Assembly: GCF_000060285.1 (NCBI RefSeq)
Contig: NC_008555.1
Coordinates: forward strand, 434,001 to 498,000
Origin: Listeria welshimeri serovar 6b str. SLCC5334
GTDB taxonomy: Bacteria; Bacillota; Bacilli; Lactobacillales; Listeriaceae
Direction: 5' to 3'
Length of the DNA: 64,000 bases
The first letter of the stretch is position 1. Each line of letters begins with the position of its first letter. The notes under the pieces were generated by a model. The model was not told where the DNA came from. It searched no databases and saw only the letters and a list, made by a program, of their open reading frames with translations. Made by a program: the position numbers and the translations under genes. Shown in pieces: positions 52,165 through 59,541 of the stretch.

Positions 52165-53268
52165 ATGGAAAAGAGCTCCATTTATGGATTAACCTGGACA
52201 AAATTAACAGAATGGCTAGAAGCACACGGCCAAAAGAAATTCCGCGCGACACAAGTGTGGGACTGGCTTTATAGAAAACGTGTTAAAACTTTTGAAGAAA
52301 TGAGTAACGTACCAAAAGAAACAATTGAACTATTGACAGCGAATTTTGTGATGAACACTTTAGAGGAACAAGTGGTACAAGAATCTACAGATGGCACGAC
52401 GAAATATTTATTCAAGCTGAGTGACGGGAATTTAATTGAAACCGTGATGATGAAGCAAGAATATGGCTTGTCTGTTTGTGTGACGACCCAAGTTGGCTGT
52501 AATATTGGCTGTACTTTTTGCGCAAGTGGGCTTTTGAAAAAAAGTCGTGATTTAACTGCTGGTGAGATTGTGGAACAAATTATGAATGTGCAGCATTATT
52601 TGGATGGACGTAATTTGGAAGAACGTGTAAGTCATGTGGTTGTAATGGGAATCGGCGAACCGTTTGATAATTATGATAATGTGATGGATTTCTTACGCGT
52701 GATTAATCATGATAAAGGTTTGGCAATCGGTGCACGTCATATCACTGTTTCTACAAGTGGACTCGCACCGCGTATTATTGATTTCGCGAATGAGGATTTC
52801 CAAGTGAACCTAGCAATTTCCTTACATGCGCCAAACAATGAACTACGGACGAGCATTATGCGTATTAATAAAACCTATTCTATCGAGAAATTGATGGAGG
52901 CGATTCATTATTACGTAAATAAAACCAACCGCCGAATTACTTTTGAATATATTATGTTAAAAGGTGTAAACGACCATAAAAAAGAAGCGCTCGAACTTGC
53001 TGCACTTCTGGGCGAACATCGTCATTTAGCTTATGTTAACTTGATTCCTTATAACCCAGTGGATGAACATATTGATTACGAACGTAGTACAAAAGAAGAT
53101 GTACTTGCATTTTATGACACGCTTAAGAAAAATGGTATAAATTGCGTTATTCGCCGTGAACATGGAACAGATATTGATGCTGCATGTGGGCAACTACGTA
53201 GTAAACAAATCAAACGAGTTGGCGTGCGTGAACGAATGAAACAAAAGCAAGCAGCACTAGAAGAATAA
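52165..53268 (+). CDS. rlmN: 23S rRNA/tRNA (adenine-C2) methyltransferase RlmN
   Basis: The 367-aa radical SAM enzyme has the cluster motif [11 protein letters not shown] (CxxxCxxC). The family's two extra cysteines are recognisable: one near residue 110 in the [10 protein letters not shown] region, and one near the C-terminus in [10 protein letters not shown], which forms the methyl-transfer adduct. [13 protein letters not shown] and [10 protein letters not shown] are typical. RlmN methylates A2503 of 23S rRNA and A37 of some tRNAs. The SD is AAGAGG before the ATG. Confidence 0.94.
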   Translation: MEKSSIYGLTWTKLTEWLEAHGQKKFRATQVWDWLYRKRVKTFEEMSNVPKETIELLTANFVMNTLEEQVVQESTDGTTKYLFKLSDGNLIETVMMKQEYGLSVCVTTQVGCNIGCTFCASGLLKKSRDLTAGEIVEQIMNVQHYLDGRNLEERVSHVVVMGIGEPFDNYDNVMDFLRVINHDKGLAIGARHITVSTSGLAPRIIDFANEDFQVNLAISLHAPNNELRTSIMRINKTYSIEKLMEAIHYYVNKTNRRITFEYIMLKGVNDHKKEALELAALLGEHRHLAYVNLIPYNPVDEHIDYERSTKEDVLAFYDTLKKNGINCVIRREHGTDIDAACGQLRSKQIKRVGVRERMKQKQAALEE

Positions 53269-53272
53269 CATT

Positions 53273-53313
53273 CAAACTATCTGGTTTCCATTTGGAGATT
53301 GGATAGTTTTTGT
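53273..53313 (+). terminator. Probable terminator after rlmN
   Basis: AAACTATC pairs with GATAGTTT across a loop that contains a smaller hairpin; a T-rich flank follows. Confidence 0.6.
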
Positions 53314-53356
53314 TTATACTTAAGTTATCTAAAGCAATTGAAGGAGGACAAAAATC

Positions 53357-53836
53357 ATGAAAGTAGAGGTTGTCGAACGAAATGCTTTTACAGCTGTCGG
53401 GAAAAAAAGAACTTTTTCAGTAGAAAATGATGCCCAAAAAGAAAAAATTAGCCAATTTTGGCAAGAAGCAAATGAAAACGGCGATGCAGAAAGAGTAAAC
53501 GAATTAGCTGAATTCGCGACGATTGATGGTATTTTAGGAATCTGCCAAATGAATGGCGACAAAATGGATTACTATATTGCGATTGAATCCGAACTCACTC
53601 CACCAGAAGACATGGAAAAAATAACCATTCCAGCTAGTAAATGGGCCATCTTCCAATCAGTTGGTCCACTACCAAGCTCCATTCAAAGAGTCTGGGAATA
53701 TATTTATAGCGATTGGTTCCAAACAAGCAACTATACGCACGGAAACGCCCCAGAAATAGAAGTCTACACAGAAGGCGATACAACGGCTGCTGATTATTAT
53801 TCTGAAGTATGGATACCAGTGGTTGAAAAAGATTAA
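53357..53836 (+). CDS. GyrI/AraC effector-binding-domain protein
   Basis: The 159-aa stand-alone domain contains DYYIAIES and then IPASKWAIFQSVGPLPSSIQ, followed by WEYIYSDWFQTSNY and the end DYYSEVWIPV. These are typical of the GyrI-like small-molecule-binding fold found at the C-terminus of many AraC-type regulators. No DNA-binding part is present. Such free domains bind or hydrolyse small toxic compounds. The start has a strong AAGGAGG. Confidence 0.85.
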   Translation: MKVEVVERNAFTAVGKKRTFSVENDAQKEKISQFWQEANENGDAERVNELAEFATIDGILGICQMNGDKMDYYIAIESELTPPEDMEKITIPASKWAIFQSVGPLPSSIQRVWEYIYSDWFQTSNYTHGNAPEIEVYTEGDTTAADYYSEVWIPVVEKD

Positions 53837-53842
53837 CAAACC

Positions 53843-53881
53843 AAAGAACAAATTTCATGGATTGTGAAATTTGTTCTTTTT
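53843..53881 (+). terminator. Rho-independent terminator
   Basis: AAAGAACAAATTTCA and TGAAATTTGTTCTTT form a long perfect stem with a T-run. Confidence 0.92.
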
Positions 53882-53910
53882 AAATCCTACTCTAATCCCA
53901 TTTTCCAACA

Positions 53911-53939
53911 TTGACAATGAGAATCATTATCAATATAAT
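53911..53939 (+). promoter_or_regulatory. Consensus promoter overlapped by a Fur box
   Basis: TTGACA (53911-53916) and TATAAT (53934-53939) are both perfect and 17 bases apart. GACAATGAGAATCATTATC (53913-53931) matches 17 of 19 positions of the classic Fur box and covers the spacer. Iron-dependent repression of the following IsdG-like gene is expected. Confidence 0.88.
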
Positions 53940-53993
53940 GGAAGGAACAAGCCTATTATACATACAATACAATTATCCAAGGGGGATTTAAGA

Positions 53994-54359
53994 ATGATTA
54001 TTGTAACTAATACGATTAAGGTAGAAAAAGGCGCAGCAGAGCACGTGATTCGTCAGTTCACAGGCGCAAATGGCGACGGACATCCAACTAAAGATATCGC
54101 AGAAGTAGAAGGATTTCTGGGCTTCGAACTATGGCACAGTAAACCAGAAGACAAAGATTATGAAGAAGTAGTCGTTACAAGTAAATGGGAAAGCGAAGAA
54201 GCGCAACGCAATTGGGTAAAAAGTGATTCCTTCAAAAAAGCGCATGGTAGAACAAAAGACACAAGAGAACAAAGAGAAGATCGCAAAGGCATCGTAGGAA
54301 ATGAAATTGCTCGTTTCGAAGTGGTTCATGTGCAAAATCCTGTGACTATTGAAAAATAA
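53994..54359 (+). CDS. IsdG-family heme-degrading monooxygenase-like protein
   Basis: The 121-aa protein starts at the ATG (53994) that follows GGGGGA. It has the ferredoxin-like antibiotic-monooxygenase fold. The residues expected for the IsdG Asn-Trp-His triad are present: Asn in MIIVTNTIKV, Trp in VVTSKWESEE, His in KKAHGR. These enzymes open heme to release iron for the cell. The Fur-box promoter upstream supports a role in iron acquisition. The protein acts in the cytoplasm; no signal peptide is present. Confidence 0.9.
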   Translation: MIIVTNTIKVEKGAAEHVIRQFTGANGDGHPTKDIAEVEGFLGFELWHSKPEDKDYEEVVVTSKWESEEAQRNWVKSDSFKKAHGRTKDTREQREDRKGIVGNEIARFEVVHVQNPVTIEK

Positions 54360-54370
54360 GAAGTGAGTGA

Positions 54371-54404
54371 ACAAGCCGTTTCGAGGTAGATGGCTTGTTT
54401 TTTT
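54371..54404 (+). terminator. Rho-independent terminator after the IsdG-like gene
   Basis: ACAAGCC pairs with GGCTTGT and seven T follow. The loop is 14 bases. Confidence 0.8.
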
Positions 54405-54488
54405 GTGGCGCTTGAATTTTCAAATAATTATTGAATTTTTATATCTTATGCGGTATATTAAGAACAAAAAAGTAGGGATGGATTTAAG

Positions 54489-54854
54489 ATGGATTCAAGC
54501 AACGAGAAATTAAAACAACAACTACAAAGCCTTCAAAAACAACAAACAGATGCTGAATTATCCTTAGATATGCTCAAACGTGAACAAAATGAGCGGATTT
54601 GGCTAGAAGATTTTGAGCGGATTTGTTACGAAGAACGCGAGTCTTTGGAGTTGATGCGAGAAGTCTGGCAAGGCGATCAAGCTCGCAATTTCGGCTACTA
54701 TTTAGAAGACCTCCAAGCAGACGAGAAAAATAAATGGCGCCAAACTTTTCAAGCTGAGGAGGAAAAACGCCAAGAAAAAATAAATACATACCAAAAAAAT
54801 ATCTACCAATTGGAAAGTAAACAACAAGATATACAAAAGGAGTTGTTCCAGTGA
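54489..54854 (+). CDS. DUF3958-like accessory protein of an LXG toxin
   Basis: The 121-aa helical coiled-coil protein is rich in Gln, Glu and Lys, with EVWQGDQARNFGYYLEDLQ in the middle and a second long helix. That fits the DUF3958-type partners encoded just upstream of LXG toxins. Such partners bind the LXG helices and serve as chaperone and targeting factors for the type VII secretion system. The stop overlaps the toxin start (GTGA), so the two are coupled. A second accessory (DUF5344/WXG100-like) that often accompanies it is not present here. Confidence 0.7.
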   Translation: MDSSNEKLKQQLQSLQKQQTDAELSLDMLKREQNERIWLEDFERICYEERESLELMREVWQGDQARNFGYYLEDLQADEKNKWRQTFQAEEEKRQEKINTYQKNIYQLESKQQDIQKELFQ

Positions 54855-56152
54855 GCCGAATCGACATCGGAGAAATACGAGATTTTGCATTCCAACTACG
54901 CGCAGCTAACCAAACAGGAAGAAAAATAATCCAAGGCATCAAAACCACCGTGACAAACTACATAGAAGATGGTAGTTTAAAAGGGAAGGCTGTGGAATCA
55001 TCAAAAAATTATTTTCAAATGACGTACATTCCACTCTGTGACACGATAATCGAGGCAATGAACGAGAGTGAAGAACGGATGAAGCGGTACATCCAGGACT
55101 TTCACGACCAAGTAGACCCTTCTCCTAATGCTAAAATTGATGCAGATGGTTTATACGAACTCGGCCAAATGATTGACCGCATTGAAAGTAAAAAAGAAGC
55201 ACTGTACCAACGAATGAACAGCAGTACAGAAGGCCAAATGCAAGTTTATCGTTACCAGTTAGCAACCGCATATAAGCAGGAAAATATTTTAGAGAAATAT
55301 TTGGCTTTTGAACAAAGTCATAGGGCTTTTTTCGACCATTTGACGGATCTAGTGCAAGGTATCCAGCAGACTGTCCGTGAACTGCAATCGAATATCCAGT
55401 TTGATAGTCAGACGGGCAGCTATGATTTGAGTAAATTGAATTTTGCCACTGTGAGTCGAATGCGAAAAACATTAGGAAAAGCGAGTGCAACTGATACGAC
55501 AACCTATGATTTTGCGAGTTATAGAAAAGTGAAACAAGGCGGCATGTGGATTCTTTCAAAAGATGGTAAAGTGGATATTAAAGCAACAGAGGCTTATAAT
55601 ACAGCGAACTTTAACGGCGAGTTACCAAAAGAAAGTAACCAAGCCACGGAAGAAGGCGAGTTGTTAAAAGCCACACTAAAATCACTGAAGCAAAATAAAG
55701 ATCCGATAACTGGTCAGGAAATAAGTAAGGCTCAGAGTTTTGGGATTTTAACCTCATTAGTTTTTGGCTATGCAACGAAAGGGTATCGAGGGAAGAAGCT
55801 AACAATATCGAAAAATACATTGATAAAATTGAGACAAACCGACAAAACGGTTATAGAAAGGGTTAAGAAAACTAGCAGAATTGACTATGAAGAAATTGTT
55901 AAAAAAGGTAGTAAAATGCCTAAACATATCATCGTGGAAAATAAACAAAGTCTTCCAGGAAAAGCTATGTCCAATTCCTCGGCTGATTTGTTAAATCCCG
56001 ATGGAAGTGTAAAACAAAGAAGATATTATGATGAAAAGGGCAGAGCTAAAGAAGATATAGATTTTAACCATTCAGACGATGGAACTCACGAATTTCCACA
56101 TAGACATGAGTGGGATTGGGATAGAAAACCGCCAAGAAAGCCATCTAAATAA
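54851..56152 (+). CDS. LXG-domain polymorphic toxin (type VII secretion substrate)
   Basis: The GTG start follows AAAGGAG. Residues about 1-200 form the helical LXG domain, starting SRIDIGEIRDFAFQLRAAN. The middle is a linker. The C-terminal about 100 residues form a separate toxin tip with QRRYYDEKGRAKEDIDFNHS and THEFPHRHEWDWD. This His/Asp-rich tip resembles polymorphic-toxin endings of the toxin_24 kind. I cannot name its activity with certainty. The product would be exported by a type VII secretion system, encoded elsewhere, and act on competing bacteria. The following gene is the probable immunity protein. Confidence 0.82.
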   Translation: MSRIDIGEIRDFAFQLRAANQTGRKIIQGIKTTVTNYIEDGSLKGKAVESSKNYFQMTYIPLCDTIIEAMNESEERMKRYIQDFHDQVDPSPNAKIDADGLYELGQMIDRIESKKEALYQRMNSSTEGQMQVYRYQLATAYKQENILEKYLAFEQSHRAFFDHLTDLVQGIQQTVRELQSNIQFDSQTGSYDLSKLNFATVSRMRKTLGKASATDTTTYDFASYRKVKQGGMWILSKDGKVDIKATEAYNTANFNGELPKESNQATEEGELLKATLKSLKQNKDPITGQEISKAQSFGILTSLVFGYATKGYRGKKLTISKNTLIKLRQTDKTVIERVKKTSRIDYEEIVKKGSKMPKHIIVENKQSLPGKAMSNSSADLLNPDGSVKQRRYYDEKGRAKEDIDFNHSDDGTHEFPHRHEWDWDRKPPRKPSK

Positions 56153-56164
56153 GGAGTGTTAATT

Positions 56165-56542
56165 ATGAAAAATACAGTTCATGATAGCGAAATATTGTCT
56201 TATCATGCAGATTTTGAGAATTCTCAATTAATCATGTTTGTTAAGGATGAAGAAAACAGAAAGTATAAAGTCATATTTGAGGGGCTTTTAACTTTCTGCT
56301 TTGAACATCAAATGCCTAATAGTATCATTTTAGATATAGTAAAAGGAGAGGTTAGCAACTTTATAAGTGAGAAGTCAATTTTACTTTCTGAAGGCAAAAA
56401 CTATTTTTGGCCACTAGATTATGAAAGTGAGGACGAACTACTAAAGTATTTAAACGAGAAAAAATTAAATTATTATGAGTTACAAGCTTCATATGGGTTA
56501 AACGGTTGGATATTATGTTCTCATTATCATATTGAATTATAG
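56165..56542 (+). CDS. Probable immunity protein for the LXG toxin
   Basis: The ATG at 56165 has AAGGAG eight bases upstream and starts 12 bases after the toxin stop. The 125-aa soluble acidic protein is beta-rich, with FENSQLIMFVKDEE at the start and HYHIEL at the end. I do not recognise a named immunity family. Size, acidity and position directly behind a toxin are what identify it. Base composition is lower in GC than in the toxin N-terminus, as is usual for swapped toxin-immunity ends. Confidence 0.65.
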   Translation: MKNTVHDSEILSYHADFENSQLIMFVKDEENRKYKVIFEGLLTFCFEHQMPNSIILDIVKGEVSNFISEKSILLSEGKNYFWPLDYESEDELLKYLNEKKLNYYELQASYGLNGWILCSHYHIEL

Positions 56543-56728
56543 TTTTTTTCTAAGAAATACGGTGAGATAGAAAGCGGGAAATAAATGATTTTATTTGAAA
56601 AAATATACTATGAATCAGCCATAGAATAAAAAAACAGGTTTTTGTCTATAGAGAATCATCTGAACAAAATAACCACATATGCTAAACTCCAAAAGCCCCT
56701 TTACTAGCAACACACAAACCAATCATGC

Positions 56729-56760
56729 TATAATTCTCTAAATGATAACGTTTATCATTT
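56729..56760 (+). promoter_or_regulatory. -10 box and Fur/Zur-like palindrome before the nitroreductase
   Basis: TATAAT lies at 56729-56734 and AAATGATAACGTTTATCATTT at 56740-56760. The core TGATAAC-G-TTTATCA agrees with 12 of 14 positions of the 7-1-7 pattern TGATAAT-N-ATTATCA of Fur-family proteins. A -35 box is not clear. It could bind Fur, Zur or PerR. Confidence 0.6.
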
Positions 56761-56775
56761 AAGGGGGAATGAAGA

Positions 56776-57351
56776 ATGATTGAAAAAACAATAATGGAAC
56801 GTCGCAGCATTAAAAAAGCGAACGACGCGCCGATTTCAAGAGAAACAGTAAATACTATTTTGGAGCAAGCAGCCTTTGCACCTTTTCATAGTAAAGTAGA
56901 GCCATGGAATGTTTATGTACTACACACGCTTGCCGAAAAAGAGCGTTATATTGAGAAAATTATTGCATTTAATGAGCGCGAACAAGGGGTTACTTTCTCA
57001 GAAGATGAGGTTGCAGATTTAAAAGCGGGTTATGCGAAGAAAATTATTACGCCGCCGTACTTACTCATTGTGACGACGAACATTATCGGTCATGGGAAAA
57101 AAGATTTCGAATCCATTGGAGCGACTAGTGCGTTTATTCAAAATATCCAACTGCTTGGTTGGGAAGCGGGAATTGGCATGATTTGGCGGTCGAATAGATT
57201 TATTTTTGATGCGAAATTTGCTGACGATTTAGGTATTCCTTCTGAACAAAAAATTGTTGGAACCTTGCATCTAACTAGCTTAGCGGAAGTTCCTGATGCA
57301 AAACCGCGTCGACCTTTGAATGAATGGGTGAAGGATTTAGCGGATTTGTAA
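56776..57351 (+). CDS. Nitroreductase-family FMN oxidoreductase
   Basis: The 191-aa protein has the nitroreductase start ERRSIKKANDAPISRETV, the FMN-binding Arg/Ser region (FAPFHSKVEPWNVYV) and the later GATSAFIQNIQLLGWEAGIG with IVGTLHLT. These are homodimeric NAD(P)H- and FMN-dependent enzymes that reduce quinones or nitro compounds. Its natural substrate is unknown. A Fur-family-like palindrome precedes it. The L32 gene follows 64 bases later, without a clear terminator between. Confidence 0.88.
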   Translation: MIEKTIMERRSIKKANDAPISRETVNTILEQAAFAPFHSKVEPWNVYVLHTLAEKERYIEKIIAFNEREQGVTFSEDEVADLKAGYAKKIITPPYLLIVTTNIIGHGKKDFESIGATSAFIQNIQLLGWEAGIGMIWRSNRFIFDAKFADDLGIPSEQKIVGTLHLTSLAEVPDAKPRRPLNEWVKDLADL

Positions 57352-57415
57352 GATTGATGTTTCGTGTGATTAGCGTTACAATGATACAAGTGTAAGAAAT
57401 AAGGAGGCGAGCAAG

Positions 57416-57586
57416 ATGGCAGTTCCAGCTAGACGTACGTCCAAAGCGAAGAAAAACAAGCGCCGTACGCATAAAGGCTTAACAGCACCAGGTTTGAGTC
57501 GTGATAGTGAAACAGGCGAATACCGCATGTCACACCGCATCTCACCAGACGGCACTTATAAAGGTCGTACAATTATCGAAAAATAA
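57416..57586 (+). CDS. rpmF: 50S ribosomal protein L32, Cys-free form
   Basis: The 56-aa protein begins [20 protein letters not shown], the L32 signature. It contains no Cys, so it is the zinc-independent type. In many bacteria such paralogues replace the zinc-ribbon form when zinc is scarce, often under Zur. The strong SD is AAGGAGG. The Fur/Zur-like palindrome upstream of the nitroreductase could govern both genes if they are co-transcribed. Confidence 0.93.
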   Translation: MAVPARRTSKAKKNKRRTHKGLTAPGLSRDSETGEYRMSHRISPDGTYKGRTIIEK

Positions 57587-57590
57587 GAGG

Positions 57591-57624
57591 ATTTGTTCCA
57601 GCAATTGGAACAAATTCTTTTTTT
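57591..57624 (+). terminator. Rho-independent terminator after rpmF
   Basis: ATTTGTTCC pairs with GGAACAAAT around a seven-base loop; TCTTTTTTTT follows. Confidence 0.9.
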
Positions 57625-57678
57625 TATGATACTATAATGGGGAGAGCCTAACTACACAAAAAGGAGTCTGAATAGTTT

Positions 57679-58407
57679 ATGACAGAAGAATTTGTGAAAA
57701 AAGAAGATGCGCTAAAAAATTATAATGCGAAGGAATTTCGTACACCTGATGGCTATACAAGTGATATGATTTTAACTACTGTAAAAGAATGGAATGGGCA
57801 ACAAACATTGCATATTCTATTGATTAAGCGAGGACTGACGAATGCAGAAGGTAGACCGAATATCGAAGGCGGAAAATGGGCAGTTCCAGGTGGATTTGTT
57901 GAAGAAGGCGAGTCTGCAGAACAAACAGCAGAACGTGAATTAGAAGAGGAAACAAGTTTGACAAATATTCCGCTGATTCCTTTTGGAGTATATGACAAAC
58001 CTGGGCGTGATCCTCGTGGTTGGATAATTTCGCGTGCTTTTTATGCGATTGTACCACCAGAAGCTTTGGAAAAACGTGCGGCTGGCGATGATGCAGCGGA
58101 AATTGGTCTCTTTCCAATGACGGAAGCATTAGAATTACCATTAGCATTTGATCACTTAGATATGTTGAAAAAAGCATTTAACGCAATTACCGAAGAATTT
58201 TTACTTACAACGGCGATTCGCGATTTTCTACCAGAAACTTTTTCAGCTGAATTACTTTATCAAACCTTGAGTGGATGCACAAAGCCGGGTATATTACCTG
58301 ATGAAGATGAATTTATGAGCAATATGGAGTATTTACCGTATTTAGAAAAAGTAGGCGAATTATACCGATTTAATGCCGATGCAGAAGCGGGAAGTATTTA
58401 TTTTTAA
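57679..58407 (+). CDS. Nudix hydrolase with C-terminal winged-helix-like domain
   Basis: The 242-aa protein has an exact Nudix box (GFVEEGESAEQTAERELEEE, Gx5Ex7REUxEE) near residues 75-95. It is followed by an extra C-terminal domain like that of NrtR/ADP-ribose pyrophosphatase-type proteins. It could hydrolyse ADP-ribose-like dinucleotides or act as a regulator that senses them. The complete Nudix box suggests that enzyme activity is kept. It is a single gene between two terminators. Confidence 0.85.
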   Translation: MTEEFVKKEDALKNYNAKEFRTPDGYTSDMILTTVKEWNGQQTLHILLIKRGLTNAEGRPNIEGGKWAVPGGFVEEGESAEQTAERELEEETSLTNIPLIPFGVYDKPGRDPRGWIISRAFYAIVPPEALEKRAAGDDAAEIGLFPMTEALELPLAFDHLDMLKKAFNAITEEFLLTTAIRDFLPETFSAELLYQTLSGCTKPGILPDEDEFMSNMEYLPYLEKVGELYRFNADAEAGSIYF

Positions 58408-58411
58408 TAGC

Positions 58412-58453
58412 AAAAAGAGCAAAATCGCAAACGCGGATTTTGCTCTTTTTTTA
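58412..58453. terminator. Bidirectional terminator between Nudix and LysR genes
   Basis: AAAAAGAGCAAAATC (58412-58426) and GATTTTGCTCTTTTT (58436-58450) are perfect arms with A- and T-runs, shared by convergent genes. Confidence 0.92.
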
Positions 58454-59344
58454 TAAGAAATGTTTTTCACCGTAACGTAAAGCAAAATCTTTGAAAGCTT
58501 TAGATGCGGGCGAGATATAATGATTTTTTAAACTTGCTAAATAGATAAAACGGTCGTGTTTTGGTTTATTGATTGATAAAACTTTGACGTTATAATGCGC
58601 GAGTGAGGAAATTTTTGGCATGATAGAAATACCATAATCAACGCTTACAAGACCAACCATTGCGGTATCTTCTTCCACATAACAACCGATTTTTGGTTGA
58701 ATATTTATTTCCGCAAAAAGAGAATCAATGAGCGGTCTAAGGCCACTTGTATCAGAAAAGAAAATATACGAATAATCTGCAGTGTCTTCTAAATTAATCG
58801 AATCAAATTTAGCGAGAGGATGGTTTTCAGCTACAACAATAACAAGCTCTTGTTTGGTTAATGGTAAAAATTCAATATCGGGTTCGTTCTCAACATAGGA
58901 ACAGATAGCTAGATCAAATTTTTCGTTTTTTAAGTCTGGAATAATTGATTTTGTAGCACCTTGGAAAAAGGAAAAAGTGATATCTTTATGTTTTTCATCT
59001 TTTGTAAAATTTTGGACGAGTTCTGGAACCGTGTGAGAACCCATCGTATAAATGAAGCCTAAATCAATGTTTCCGTGAGAAGGACTGGTTAATTCATGTA
59101 AAAGCTTTTCTCCTTTTTCTAGTTCGGCGAGAGATTTTTCTACATAAGTTAAATAGAAACGACCATATTTCGTCAGTCGGATATTGCGCCCCTGTTTTTC
59201 GAATAAATAAACCCCAAGTTCGCGTTCGAGTTCTGCGATAGAGTGGCTTAAACTAGGTTGGGTAATGGATAATTCGGCAGCAGCAATCGTATAATGTTCT
59301 TTTTCAGCGAGTTTTTTAAAATAGTATAATTGACGCAAATTCAT
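58451..59344 (-). CDS. LysR-family transcriptional regulator
   Basis: The 297-aa protein has the LysR helix-turn-helix at the start (LRQLYYFKKLAEKEHYTIAA, then AAELSITQPSLSHSIAELE). A periplasmic-binding-like effector domain follows. It is divergent from a flavin oxidoreductase-aroE-aroD set, the usual position of a LysR activator for its target. Shikimate, quinate or a related acid would be a sensible effector, given the target genes (inference). AGGAGG precedes the ATG. Confidence 0.92.
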   Translation of the reverse strand: MNLRQLYYFKKLAEKEHYTIAAAELSITQPSLSHSIAELERELGVYLFEKQGRNIRLTKYGRFYLTYVEKSLAELEKGEKLLHELTSPSHGNIDLGFIYTMGSHTVPELVQNFTKDEKHKDITFSFFQGATKSIIPDLKNEKFDLAICSYVENEPDIEFLPLTKQELVIVVAENHPLAKFDSINLEDTADYSYIFFSDTSGLRPLIDSLFAEINIQPKIGCYVEEDTAMVGLVSVDYGISIMPKISSLAHYNVKVLSINKPKHDRFIYLASLKNHYISPASKAFKDFALRYGEKHFL

Positions 59345-59391
59345 TAGTTAACCTCCTCGAAATACCTTGATATCTCTATTGTATTCGATTG

Positions 59392-59458
59392 CATAGAAAA
59401 AATCTATGGATAAATAGAAAAATATACATTAGATTAATGATTAGTCCTGTCTTATAAT
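59392..59458 (+). promoter_or_regulatory. LysR-type operator and divergent promoter region
   Basis: CATAGA-AAAAA-TCTATG (59392-59408) is a perfect inverted repeat containing a T-N11-A core, the usual LysR site. TATAAT at 59453-59458 serves the rightward operon. The matching -35 (TAGATT) is poor, as expected for an activator-dependent promoter. Confidence 0.65.
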
Positions 59459-59541
59459 GAAAGAGGAATAAGTTTGTGCATTATTGAACGTGAATAATGT
59501 AACAAAAGATTAGCTGAGATTATAGTCGCAGGAGGCTTATT

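Noticed and set aside
55131-55559. Antisense frame of 142 codons opposite the LXG toxin
   Set aside because: It lacks a ribosome-binding site and recognisable domains, and lies opposite a well-supported coding region.
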